Shown here piece by piece: positions 10,201-18,967 of a stretch of 27,061 nt of DNA. This stretch comes from Apostichopus californicus (lineage: Eukaryota; Echinodermata; Holothuroidea; Aspidochirotida; Stichopodidae): contig JAIPMN010009377.1 in the NCBI GenBank assembly GCA_020650975.1, positions 4,277 through 31,337 of the forward strand, read 5' to 3'. Below the pieces are notes generated by a model. It saw only the letters and a list, made by a program, of their open reading frames with translations, was not told where the DNA came from and searched no databases. Made by a program: the position numbers and the translations under genes. The stretch's first letter is position 1, and each line of letters starts with the position of its first letter.

Positions 10201-12632
10201 ATGAAGTAAGTTTAATATCATATATAGTGGCGAAGTCAGGAATTTGCTCTTTCATCAGTGTACGCGTGGGTGGGGTTGAGGAAGGAATAGTGGCACAACA
10301 TCATTACCTATGTAGAGTGGGCGGTTTACATGAACAGGTATTCCCAACGATGTTTTAATTCTCTTAAAGCTGTCGTAAGAATTTACCACATCAGTGAGTA
10401 GATGTTTCTTTTTTCTACAGACCAGACGAGTTGTCAATATTTATAATTCTTATATTCACAGGTGATACCAGAGGATGCCGACAATTTGTGAAGGGTCCAA
10501 CCCCCCCCCCCCCCACCATCTCTACTCTGAACGGTAGCACCAATGTTATTGAACTTTAAATTGGATTTTCATCATCGGTTTTCTTTCTATACTGGGTGGA
10601 CAGCACCAACATAATGCTTAGAATTTAAATAAAAATGAAGAAATTGAAAAATCTCATATGTTACTTCTTCAAATTTCTTTAAATTTAAAATATACCGCTA
10701 GAACGGCGTAAAAGTTTTTTTGTCAAATAGAACTTACCAAGGGAAGGAATATCGAGTTCTCTACAAACTTGAGGAGCATCTTTTGAGAAAGCATAACAAC
10801 CTGGTGAGAAAGCAAACACACACAACAGTCATTTTACTTTGATATAGTCATGTAAATGTCATGGACATGTCACATGCACGCCATGATATGATCGTGTACA
10901 TAATCATGCATTTGTCTTATGCAGATCATTATCGAATCATTTGAATGACAATCAAGCATGAATGTTCTGATCAACCATTGTGTATTGATTACATATGCTA
11001 CATCAGTAGAGCCCTGCAGTATACAGTGCTCTGAGGTGAACATGAATGACAGGTCCTTAGCAAACACGATAAGGAGCCTACATTATACAACAGACTACAC
11101 ACCAAACTATGCAACTAGTATAGCAAGATCGATTAAGCGCGTAACTTACCTTTTGGTAACGGGGGCGGTGTTTCTGTAGTTGAAGATTGTCTGGTATCCG
11201 CTGGCTCTACAACAAACATACCAGCCGCTTCTGCTGGTAACAACAGACGCTCGAGACTTCTAAGTTGGCGTTGTCCATCCCTGCTAAGTGAAAACGGTGC
11301 CGGATGATAGGACCGACCTACAAAATAACAATAAATTAACCACTGTATAGCATATATGATTAAACCTAATGTAATGTACTATATACATCCATTGACCATG
11401 GGGATGAGGAGCTAGACGCCACCGAACATCATTTAATCCCATCATATGGCATCAACCATCTCTTGACCTCATCATATGGTATAGGTACAGCAGCTGGTTG
11501 ATCTACATAAGAGTGTATTACCCCACCTCTCCCCACTCAACTCCTACTCAATATGCTGGTTTTTATGTGCAAAACAACCATGTTTGGCCAGAGTATTGTA
11601 TATGCGTACTGAAACGAGATATTCCTGGTGTTAAAAGTTCTTAGACACTAGTACAGTATATGTAACCACAAAGGTAAACAAACATTACGTGTACCTACGT
11701 ATGTACGTTAACACTAGTCTGGAAGTGTGCCTTGCAATTAATAGATGGCTAATTGAAAGAAGTTAATATATTCTTGCACTATCCCCGCCCCTTCTTGACT
11801 AGTAATGTACATCGCCTATCCGACACACAGCCATAACCTTACAAACTAGTCCGATTAATGCATTGTGCTATGCAGTCCTTCGTCGACAATATCCGCCTCT
11901 AACTATACGTTAAGTTCCTACTCATACTAGCCATACGTTAGAGACCATTCGACTATGTTAACACCCACTTCACCGTTGAACAAAGTGGAACGTTATGAGA
12001 GCGATTGTTAATCTTAACTTGCAATCTAGTTTTCGTGTCGCTTATCGGTTAATGGAAGGTTCTCTGGAAACACCTGAAAATGCGATTTTGGTGAGTTTGA
12101 TTGCTTACTGTCTGCACAGACCTCGTGGAAACAAGTTTTTTCCACATGTTTGTTTTTCTAAATGAAGCCCACTTCACTAATTGCATCTATCACAACTTAT
12201 TCACAAGTGAATAGTAATATAATACCAAGATATATAACTGTAAACTTCTGATTAAATCTATTCGATACCTGGCCGTCGATTTAGAGATTAATGCCACGTG
12301 CCTATACAAGGCCGATATATAGATTAGATTGAAATGATTTACACAGAGGAATGGAAAATCCGGCAATTGAAACTTCAATAGTCCCGCCGCCCCACACCCC
12401 CCATCCTTGTGGCTACGCCTTGAACTGGATACGAACCTTGTGCATTATTTACAGCGATGTATTCCCAGAAAATTAGAGTTGTAATGAAACTAGCTCCAAG
12501 TAGAAGAAAAATAAGGCAGGTTGCGAATGTTTGTTTAGTCGGGATCAAGGTGGATAATGCCGGCTCAGAATATCTCAGAATAGGCCGACATCTAATTTGT
12601 CTCTTCATCACACAATCATAAAATGTGACCAT
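3889..12632 (-). CDS. B4GALT5/6: beta-1,4-galactosyltransferase 5/6-like (lactosylceramide synthase class), complete spliced gene of 8 coding exons
   Basis: Seen: joining 12632-12437, 11317-11150, 10800-10738, 8845-8586, 7656-7540, 7116-6929, 5300-5076 and 4225-3889 (complement) gives 1554 nt, 517 codons plus TAA, with matching phases at every junction (1,1,1,0,0,2,2). Residues 36-56 form a single hydrophobic anchor after a basic tail (type II Golgi topology). Catalytic hallmarks: PFRNR 235-239, FNRA 274-277, HDVD 299-302 (Mn/UDP-sugar binding), WGWGGEDDE 360-368, HHHH 395-398. C134/C224 and C295/C314 sit where B4GALT disulfides are. Family knowledge: [19 protein letters not shown] and PGGHW..S.C.PRWK are characteristic of B4GALT5/6, which transfer Gal from UDP-Gal to glucosylceramide in the Golgi lumen. 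F337 occupies the position of the donor-selecting Tyr of B4GALT1, as in vertebrate B4GALT5/6. Odd: a long stem and a 71-residue K/P-rich tail. Inference: substrate specificity is assigned by similarity only. Confidence 0.93.
4325..5045. mobile_element. degenerate G-rich repeat filling intron 7, with an internal tandem duplication
   Basis: Starts CAGTGGCGTGCAGAGG at 4325 followed by a G run, like a hAT-type end, but no matching right end is visible. Two diverged copies of about 240-250 bp lie in tandem at about 4390-4625 and 4632-4885. Shared landmarks are CGACTGA, a GAACTTTTGTCAAAGGGCCA-like stretch, CCTATGTA(A/G)GGGG and a GCTAATAA-like end. It occupies almost the entire 850-bp intron between exons 7 and 8. 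Confidence 0.5.
5076..5300 (-). CDS. B4GALT5/6-like exon 7 (WGWGGEDD acceptor/catalytic segment)
   Basis: 225 nt between ggtctttgactgcag| and GGAAAG|GTGAGT, phase 2 to phase 2, residues 331-406. Contains [26 protein letters not shown] and [10 protein letters not shown]. The WGWGGEDD block supplies the acceptor-binding and catalytic acids. H395, the first of four His, aligns with the third metal ligand of B4GALT1. The motif FFGG of vertebrate members reads FFGA here. Confidence 0.97.
5847..6894. mobile_element. G-rich hAT-like element (or two abutting fragments) filling intron 6
   Basis: Left end CAGTGGCGTAGCCAGGATTTTTT, right end GTAGCTACGCCACTG: a terminal inverted repeat of roughly 12 bases. 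Flanks share CCACCCC (5840-5846 and 6895-6901), but the context is C-rich, so the target duplication is uncertain. Inside are a direct repeat (5934-6040 and 6225-6331), poly-G runs, and a C run of about 20 near 6861-6879. The right end is only 34 bp from the exon 6 donor. No transposase. Confidence 0.55.
5934..6331. repeat. direct repeat pair with GCGCCA/TGGCGC hairpin core
   Basis: Copies begin ACTATCTAAGCGGAGCGCCA at about 5934 and 6225. In each, GCGCCA and TGGCGC face each other across about 8 bases, so each can form a short hairpin. Similarity continues for about 100 bases (the CCTCC(T/C)AGATC(G/A)TT landmark) with substitutions. Confidence 0.8.
6929..7116 (-). CDS. B4GALT5/6-like exon 6 (FNRA and HDVD metal-binding motif)
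   Basis: 188 nt, phase 0 to phase 2, between atcctcaccttag| and AAATACAA|GTAAGT. Encodes residues 269-330 and two bases of K331. It carries [11 protein letters not shown], then [13 protein letters not shown]. The D.D pair (D300, D302) is the Mn2+/UDP-Gal ligand motif, and C295/C314 correspond to the second family disulfide. N289-F-T is a sequon. Confidence 0.96.
7321..7376. repeat. short degenerate tandem repeat in intron 5
   Basis: GACTAAATAAC is repeated 3-4 times with variation. Apart from this the intron 7117-7539 holds nothing recognised. Confidence 0.5.
7540..7656 (-). CDS. B4GALT5/6-like exon 5 (catalytic core, PFRNR motif)
   Basis: 117 nt (39 codons, phase 0 to 0) between tttcactgcag| and GAACAG|GTATAAGT. 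It encodes residues 230-268, starting [15 protein letters not shown] and ending GIYVVEQ. The PFRNR nucleotide-sugar binding motif and [15 protein letters not shown] are near-diagnostic of B4GALT5/6. Confidence 0.96.
7657..8585 (-). other. intron 4 of the B4GALT gene
   Basis: AT-rich, no repeat family or exon recognised. The open frames at 7657-7737 and 8159-8347 are shadows or chance. Confidence 0.6.
8586..8845 (-). CDS. B4GALT5/6-like exon 4 (pre-catalytic region with insertion, PGGHW motif)
   Basis: 260 nt from cccaatatttacag| to TGGAAG|GTAGGT, giving residues 143-229. It ends with [15 protein letters not shown], close to the B4GALT5/6 signature just before the catalytic core. The segment between C134 and PGGHW is about twice as long as I know it in vertebrate B4GALT5/6. 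It contains two N-glycosylation sequons (N166-Q-S, N190-S-S) and an amphipathic, charged stretch. Confidence 0.93.
8846..10737 (-). other. intron 3 of the B4GALT gene, with a hAT-like fragment
   Basis: Contains the weak plus-strand exon candidate at 9247-9329. A degenerate hAT-like end (AGTGGCGAAGTCAGGAATTT) starts at about 10226. A C run is at about 10501-10514, possibly the other edge of the same remnant. The 98-codon plus-strand frame 9718-10014 has no recognisable family. Confidence 0.45.
9247..9329 (+). CDS. possible plus-strand coding exon inside intron 3 of the B4GALT gene (weak)
   Basis: ATG CAG TTC opens 27 codons reading [20 protein letters not shown] then FEKHVDR, ending at a perfect donor GATG|GTGAGT in phase 2. 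A compatible short exon could be 9943-9982 (tctcgttttcag| to AATATT|GTGAGT). No homology recognised. Either a nested antisense gene fragment or coincidence. Confidence 0.2.
10738..10800 (-). CDS. B4GALT5/6-like exon 3 (stem, first disulfide cysteine)
   Basis: A 63-nt exon, phase 1 to phase 1, between gctttctcaccag| and CTTG|GTAAGT. It encodes residues 122-143, including [12 protein letters not shown] and ELDIPSL. C134 followed by a P.L.G stretch matches the conserved start of the B4GALT catalytic region, where this Cys pairs with the Cys just before the P.RWK motif (C224 in exon 4). Confidence 0.87.
11150..11317 (-). CDS. B4GALT5/6-like exon 2 (stem region)
   Basis: 168 nt, phase 1 to phase 1, bounded by ttgttattttgtag| and AAAAG|GTAAGT, both good splice sites. 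It encodes residues 66-122 with a Leu/Arg-rich segment ([17 protein letters not shown]) and a Ser/Thr/Pro-rich end. This is the lumenal stem between membrane anchor and catalytic domain, and stem sequence is poorly conserved in the family. Because it starts in phase 1 it can accept exon 1 or the distal candidate exon ending at 19955. Confidence 0.85.
11318..12436 (-). other. intron 1 of the B4GALT gene, with a hAT-like fragment beside the donor
   Basis: Read on the minus strand, 12421 to about 12383 is GGCGTAGCCACAAGG followed by a G-rich stretch, the same type of end as at 2327 and 5847. The rest (about 11318-12380) shows no recognised feature. Confidence 0.55.
12437..12632 (-). CDS. B4GALT5/6-like exon 1 (start, cytosolic tail, membrane anchor)
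   Basis: Encodes residues 1-65 plus the first base of codon 66. An in-frame TAA lies 54 nt upstream of the ATG at 12632. That ATG has A at -3 and G at +4. A second in-frame Met at 12608 (residue 9) is a possible alternative start and would give 509 residues. A basic segment ([11 protein letters not shown]) precedes the hydrophobic stretch [21 protein letters not shown], as expected for a signal anchor. The donor needed for phase 1 is CAAG|GTTCGT, a GT donor with a weak +3/+4. Fifteen bases further into the intron a hAT-like fragment (GGCGTAGCCA) begins. The exon itself is convincing as a type II N-terminus, but its exact 3' end is the least certain junction of the gene. Confidence 0.75.
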
Positions 12633-12689
12633 TATTCCAGTAGTCCTCTTGTAAGTAATATCATGAATGGTAGATATGCTGTATTAATA

Positions 12690-12837
12690 TTACGTCACAT
12701 ATTCTTGTATGCCTATGACAACAATCGGTATAGTCCAGCTGTTGACCAGGCTGAAACCAGATTTTTTTTCTTCTTTCTGTTTTCTTGATTTAGAATGATC
12801 TAAACTTTCGAAAGCTTCACGCTATATCGTGACGTCA
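12690..12837 (-). promoter_or_regulatory. candidate proximal promoter with two CRE/ATF-like sites
   Basis: A perfect palindromic TGACGTCA lies at 12830-12837 and a TGACGTAA variant at 12697-12690. They are about 200 and 60 nt upstream of the exon 1 ATG. This placement fits CREB/ATF-type regulation of the 12.6-kb promoter. The octamer also occurs elsewhere in the window (5115-5122 within exon 7, and near 24780), so this is only suggestive. Confidence 0.3.
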
Positions 12838-13185
12838 CATCTGCAGAAATGTAGGGTGTTAAAATAATGTGACGATAAAGAAGCAGTCACATTTTGGTTT
12901 ATAAAACAAACATAGGCTACTCCGCAATGCCCGTGTGCCAGGGCCTACACCGCTGATATTATAGCACGTACAGCGAATAGCGTTGTAGCATCAGTCACGA
13001 CTTTAGTCGATATACACCAATGCACATCATGAAATGAATAATGCCTTTGCGATCTCTCGCAACTTCTCCTACAAGCTAATCGATGATACCCTACTATTGT
13101 TATGGAAATTTATAGTTCCTTAACAAAAAAGACTATACTATAGGTAGGAAAGAAAACAGCGAAAAGTAGCGGTCGTTTTACTCAC

Positions 13186-13270
13186 GAAGTTGCTGTGTTG
13201 AAATTGATTTTAACCGAAGATCTTCCTCGAATCGATAATTTTCCATATTTTTAGTTGCCATTGGTAACAT
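13186..13270 (-). CDS. possible additional first exon (weak)
   Basis: An ATG at 13270 (A at -3) opens 28 codons reading MLPMATKNMENYRFEEDLR then LKSISTQQL. It ends at a perfect donor C|GTGAGT in phase 1, again compatible with exon 2. It has no membrane segment. It could be a third 5' exon of the B4GALT5/6-like gene or a chance frame; the length is too short to decide. Confidence 0.2.
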
Positions 13271-13566
13271 TGTGGTACTACATTGATACCAAAATATATT
13301 TATATTTGTATATATATATTTATATTTCTCTATTGGATAAACAGTTTGCTAACAGTTTGATTTGACTTTGATTTTCAAAATATATTTACAATCTTAACTG
13401 ACTTGTATTGTATTGTAATGTAAGCATGCACAGACTGTCTTCAAGTTAAAGTATAAATTCAACTTTATTTGTAAAAAGGTTTTTATTTGCTATAATAAAT
13501 TAATAATAATAATAACTTAAATAAATAATTGTTTCTGTAGCACCTCGAATCCCTATACCATCTATC

Positions 13567-13752
13567 TTAAACAAAAGAAAACAATTGGAAAGCAAAAGAA
13601 GAGAAATAGGGACAAAAGGAAGAAAGAAGAGGCAGAAAAAGAAAGAAAGAAAAGGAGGTTGAGAGACAGAGGGGTGGAGAGAGAGGGAGGTGGAGAGAGT
13701 GGTGGAGAGAGAGAGAAGAAATAAAGAAATAAATAAATAAGGAGAAACAGAA
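13567..13752 (+). repeat. polypurine (GA-rich) tract
   Basis: About 185 bases are almost only A and G on the plus strand, with AAAGAA, GGAGA and AAATAAAT sub-repeats. The low-complexity Leu/Phe/Ser frame on the minus strand is an artefact of it. Such mirror-symmetric purine tracts can adopt triplex structure. Confidence 0.85.
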
Positions 13753-14366
13753 GAATAGGCACAGCCAGCAGCAAGCTCATAAACTGAATATTAATAAAGA
13801 AAGGTAATTAGAATACGTTGACTTAAGAATGAAGATTTCGAACTGGAATTAAATATAAAAATCCTTAAAGCGTTACTTTCTGAGAAAATTTTGCTCAGAC
13901 AGATATCGCTATTGAATATATTAATTTATATCTTCTTTGATGTTCATATACAAGACGAATAAAGACGAATAATAGCGGACGATATTGCTGAGTTATTGAT
14001 TTAGAATCCTACATAAAAAGCACTGTTCAGTAGGTTACACTTCATAGGGTTGTCAATGTCTTGCACTATTCAATCGATTGGTTCTGTGAAGGTGAATATG
14101 CAGATTATAATAATATGTAAAGTTGTTCCTATGAAATAATTCTCGTTCAGACTTTTTTCCAAACATAGCAACGAACAAGAACATCATTTTCTTGTTTGAA
14201 TCCAAAGTAAGGATTTATATCTTGGCATTTGTTGTTCTCCTAGCTTAACGTTGAACTATACAACTATCATATATATACGGTATTGGTTCTGATTAGTTAA
14301 TATGGTATCACGTGATCATCAGTGATGATGTGTTGTTCACTCAGTAACGGTACAGTATGCTCATAG

Positions 14367-14858
14367 TACGGAAGCGTAGAAGAGACATTGCATTGACGAG
14401 TTAATTACCGACTTGACAAAACGACAATTATCTGCAAATTGACGAGTTGACGAGATGGTAACGTGAAAAAATTCAGAAAATTGACGTTTTGAAGAGATAA
14501 CGGATCTCGTCAATGCATCAATTTTCTGCAAATTGACGAGTTGCACACTTACTACAATCGCGACAAAATGACAAAATGCAGAAAATTGACGTTTTGACGA
14601 GATAACGGATCTCGTCAAATCCCGTTATCTCGTCAAAACGTCAATTTTCTGAATTTTGGCATTTTGTCGAGATAGTATATGTGTGCAACTCGTCAATTTA
14701 CAGAAAATTGATGCATTGACGAGATCCGTTATCTCGTCAAAATGTCAATTTTCTGAATTTTGTCACGTTACCATTTCGTCAACTCGTCAATTTGCAGATA
14801 ATTGTCGTTTTGTCAAGTCGGTAACTCGTCAATGCAATGTCCCTTCTACGCTTCCGTA
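14367..14858. mobile_element. palindromic foldback element (MITE-like), about 490 bp, 6-bp target duplication
   Basis: The left half (from TACGGAAGCGTAGAAG) and the reverse complement of the right half agree almost base for base from tip to centre, with a 4-base indel near 14402 and scattered substitutions. The axis is near 14613 with practically no spacer. TCATAG immediately flanks both tips (14361-14366 and 14859-14864). Within each arm TTGACGAG/CTCGTCAA words recur, including ATAACGGATCTCGTCAA, so smaller hairpins are nested in the large one. The two mirror-image frames (14361-14618 minus, 14656-14949 plus) simply reflect the palindrome. No transposase. Family not recognised; 6-bp duplications are known for IS3EU-type and Polinton elements, among others. 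Confidence 0.88.
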
Positions 14859-16089
14859 TCATAGAGCTATTGCGGATGATATGTTTCATCAGCAGCAGCT
14901 GCCTATGCTAAGCGTCCTCACTATAAAACATTATGTCCGGGAATTATAATACTGCTGTGTTGCTATAGGCAACACAATCATCCATATCAAGTTCACTATA
15001 ACCTCTAGTCATAAGCAACTGAATGAAGGAATTATAATCTGAATCTCTGAATGACTGATAGCCTTAACAAGTTACATAATCCACTACATGTATTTCTATA
15101 CCGATGCCCATAAATTGAATAATGGGACTATACTTAGTTTAACATACACACAGTTATGTCTGTACTGTGGCATCAATAAATAAATCTTCCTTTTAAAGTT
15201 CAACGGAAAAGGCACTTCTTTTCAGACAAATGACAAATAGTGCTTCTCCATGTTAGGTTTTTGCTACCACTGGTGGAGGGGAATGAGTTATTCTCCCAGC
15301 ACCCCTGCACGCTCCACCACCCCTGATTGGGATGGTGAGGAACGCTAAACGATATACACTCAGGCTACTAAAATGTACTGTGGTTAAAATTGCACAAGCA
15401 ACCGCGGCCAATCAGTTGAATGCTAAACGATCAACATCTTTGTTTGTTTTAAGATCGTAGAGCTATATATACGCGTCAAAGAAATCTAAACAAAAGTCAT
15501 TGTCAATTTTTAGGATTCAGAGAAAAATCAATCTGTCTCTTTCACTTATTTACCTAACGGAAGGAAAAATAAATAAATAAATAAACTAACACCAGAACCA
15601 CATTAACGTCAGTTACAAGGTCTGTTTTATTCCATAAGGTGGTTGACTTTTTTTTTTATAATTTCCAAAATTTCATAAAAACGCTCGGTCTGTGGCAGCA
15701 CTGAATCAGATGTGCTTGTATACTTTTAAATACGAGGTGTACACATTGCGAAGACTTACAATAGTTTTATAACCTAACATAATGTGAACAATCCCCGTTG
15801 ACATCTCATTAGTTTTCTACCGCTTTTGAAATAAAAGGATAAATTTATTTCACAAGAAAAGTAAACAAACGAGAGAAGACAACAATTGATTCTCTAATAT
15901 TCGTATTGCTCGACTAGAAGGTACCGACTGAGATATTATGAAAAGCCAACAAAAATCAGTCGCGTTAGACTTCCTGAAAAAAAGCAATGTAAACAATTAC
16001 CTTGCAGGTTACTCCATCGTTTTAACTGATGGCTATGCGTTAGTTGTCCTTAAGCGCCTGATCGATACCGTTTACAGATCTCTGAATTA
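14859..16089. other. unassigned AT-rich sequence
   Basis: No gene seen. Contains an (AAAT)n microsatellite at about 15567-15586. The 81-codon frame starting 15938 has no recognisable family and runs into the tandem array that follows. Confidence 0.45.
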
Positions 16090-17755
16090 CAGTGCACGAT
16101 TGCATAATCTGGTTCTTATTTTTACCCAATTAATGGACATTTTTATTATGCAAATCATTTTACTTTATTTATACACCTATTAACGCTTAACATTCGGATG
16201 AATTCCATTATTCCATTTATAGTTCGAGTGAAAGTAAAATTTGACCTTTAAGATCCCGTATATAAGAATCCTGACAGAAATTTGAGAAATATCGTTTTTT
16301 GTCAAAATTTGACAATATTGTAATGCTATAGCAATATTGTAATGCTATAGCGTTATCATTTTGTTTTGAACATTTTGCTAAAATCGAGACTTTTCCTATT
16401 CTTTAAAAATTATATAAGTGTAGAAGGGCTCACTTTTATTATATACCAGGCATACAATTGGCAATTGATAAAAAAGGACTTTATTTGTTACAACATTTTA
16501 CTTGATGTATGCGCATATTAACGCTTAAAAAAATCACAAGAATTCAATTTAATATTCAAGTAAAAGCCAAAATTGAGCTTTAAGAATAAATATATAGGCA
16601 TCCTGAATTTCATTTTCTGTCAAAATTTTACAACTTTATAAGGCCTTTCATTTTTTTTTTCATTTCTGTCAAAATCTGGACTTTCTACTAATTTCCCTAA
16701 TTAATGTGAATGGATTTAGGTCCTCTCCCATTATATATCAGGTATATAATTTTATCTTATTACTTCCCCATGTGATACAAAAGAATATTTCTTTTACAAA
16801 CATTTAATCATCATTTCACTATTACTATACTAACCCGACAATCAGTGGCGAACTGGCCACACGGGCATTTGGGCAATGCCCGGTGGGTCGATGGCCCAGT
16901 TACAGCCCTTTCGACAGTAGTTAATGGAATACAGACTGGCTGTGTAGAAACATATTTTTAACTGTGGGAATCAGCTCATGAAATCACCATGTTAGTTAGT
17001 CTTTAGTTCGTAACAAAAGAACGTGCTATTGGCAACCCGTCCGTGCTAATGGATTTTATTTAGATTTTTTTCCCCATTTTTTCAAGCATGTTGTCACAAT
17101 ATGCTTGAAAAACTAAATAAAATCCAGTCTCAAACATATATTTTTGTTTATATTTGTTTACGTTTTTAACTTTTCTCAGATTAATCAAGTGTTGCTTCTG
17201 GAAAATTATTTTGGGGTCTTTTTTTAAAGGATTATTGTAACCTACAAAATTGAGAAATATAGCACCATTTTGCATCTAGGCATTCCTTAACTTCAAAAAA
17301 ATCTCAATCTCCCCTTAGACCCCTCCCTTAGGACGGCGATCACTATGCAAGTAACATATCAAAGAATAATGGGCCGGTCTTAGGTGAAAAATGCCCGGGC
17401 CGGTTTTGACTTTTGAGACCCAGTCCGCCCCTGCCGACAATTGAAACTGAACATTAACAAGAACTCCAATTAAAGCTTTGAGCTTTCAAACTCCTTATAG
17501 GCATCATGAATCTTATTTGAGACATTTAACCTTTGTTAGCATATAGCCTTATAATGTTTTTCTTCAAAATTGGCCAAAATTCCAACTTGGTTTTTCAATT
17601 CTTTCCACAATAATGTAAATGCAATAGAGTCCTCACCTTTTTATATATCAGGTGTTCTTATATACCGTTTCATTTGAAAGAAAAGGCATATTTCATTATA
17701 AAGTTGTTACCATCATTTTGCTATATTTATACGCCAATTGTCACTGAATGTTCAG
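16090..17755. repeat. diverged tandem array of about 300-335-bp units, third unit split by a hAT element
   Basis: Landmarks recur in order: TATTAACGCTTAA (16173 and about 16516), GTCAAAATTT, a CTTTCTAC/CTTTTCCT pyrimidine block, then TATATATCAGGT or TATATACCAGGC. They appear around 16168-16502, 16503-16830 and 16830-17725, the last after subtracting the inserted 591-bp element and its duplication. Units are strongly diverged. A 19-bp perfect tandem duplication (CAATATTGTAATGCTATAG) lies at 16313-16350. Confidence 0.7.
16843..17433. mobile_element. hAT-type non-autonomous element (MITE), 591 bp, perfect 8-bp target duplication
   Basis: Ends are CAGTGGCGAACTGG and CCAGTCCGCCCCTG, inverted repeats beginning CAG. 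The octamer CCGACAAT flanks both sides exactly (16835-16842 and 17434-17441). Internal GCCC/GGGC-rich ends and an interior hairpin (GGATTTTATTTAG at about 17050 against CTAAATAAAATCC at about 17113) are present. No transposase frame. Confidence 0.9.
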
Positions 17756-18687
17756 AAAAACTCTAGGTTTTAACAAATAGATCGGTTCTGACATAACACA
17801 ATAAATAAAGTATATATAGGTTGAGAAAAAATTGTTTTGTATAATAATCTGTCTGCTGGTGGAGGGGGGGGGGGGGGCAAGCCCCTGAATTTATTCTGGG
17901 AAGGAGGGGGTGAACTATACGTGGTTGCGCCTTGAAGTTTAAACAGGCTAAGTACTATTCGGTACCGATACTGGTAAAAAAAACCATGATAACCGCGTTT
18001 CATTTTGATGTTATTATCTTTCCAAGTGACAATATATACAGACTGATGAAGAGCAAATCAGTAGACGACAGAGATAAGTCAAAATTCTTTAATCCCATGA
18101 AGGGGAAATTCAATTTGAACCAGCCCCACCCCCCTTATTTACATTACAAAACGGCAGGCTATGAACCCAAATCCTCTTTAAGTTTAACCCATAGAAATTG
18201 ATAAAGATGGTTTAACCACATTCAATGTCAATCATAATCTGCTCACACATGTCCTGTTTGGTCGCCACAAGTATTTCGTCGTCCGCAATATTCTTGTTTT
18301 ATTCTTTTATATGTTGCTGTTGTTTTATCTCGTTACAACTGCATTGTCTGGGTAGTTTGTGAGTGGAAGGGCGGGGGTGGTAGGGACGGACGGGGTGGGG
18401 GTCAAATTTAACATTTTAAACGATGATCCACACATTGTATATTATAGGAAAACCCAACGTCAAAATAAGCGCATTTTTGCAGGGGAATCAAAATCGTTTT
18501 GGGAAATTTTTCCCGCAAAGTCCACAGTTTAGGAAGACTATGAAATTTATCAAGACGAATTTACAGTTGGCAAAATCTACAAATCCCCGGACCCAGTCGC
18601 CGCCCCCAAAGAATTCCTTTTGTCCCATGTCACCAGTAGTGAGGCCTAGGCATGCTCACACAAATACACACACACACACAGTATACT
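17756..18687. other. unassigned sequence with G runs
   Basis: A G run near 17862-17877 sits in a hAT-like G-rich context, and a G-rich stretch lies at 18365-18400. A (CA)n microsatellite is at about 18661-18680. No exon recognised. Confidence 0.45.
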
Positions 18688-18719
18688 GATCATGAGGATC
18701 TATAGAGATCCTCATGATC
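18688..18719. repeat. perfect 14-bp inverted repeat, 4-base loop
   Basis: GATCATGAGGATCT and AGATCCTCATGATC are separated by ATAG. It could form a cruciform or RNA hairpin. Confidence 0.95.
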
Positions 18720-18792
18720 CACCATTTCCACCTTTCTATATGATCCACCTTTCTATATGATCCACCATCATATGATCCACCATTCTATATGA
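18715..18792. repeat. short tandem repeat of TATATGATCCACC-type units
   Basis: TGATCCACC recurs about four times with spacers TTTCTATA, CATCATA and ATTTCCACCTTTC. It starts inside the right arm of the palindrome. Confidence 0.75.
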
Positions 18793-18967
18793 ACGACACA
18801 ATATTACGTACCACGTATAACTTTCAACCAAAGTATATGGTGGACAAACACCCTGAGTGACAAGTAGGGAACACATGCATGTGCACATACATTCATACAC
18901 ACCCAAATAACATTATGTTCTCCTTTTTCCTTAAAAATAAAAAAATGGAATGATTTCGTCTTCTCAT

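Noticed and set aside
10125-10358. Signal-peptide-like frame before a GTAAGT
   Set aside because: It begins with GTG rather than ATG, an in-frame stop lies just upstream, and the region is a hAT-like remnant.
13562-13780. Hydrophobic Leu/Phe/Ser frame on the minus strand
   Set aside because: Product of the GA-rich polypurine tract; no acceptable membrane-protein context.
14361-14949. Two similar open frames on opposite strands
   Set aside because: They are mirror images caused by the palindromic element, not duplicated genes.
15938-16183. 81-codon plus-strand frame beginning MKSQQKSVALDFLKKS
   Set aside because: No transposase or other family recognised, and its end runs into the tandem array.
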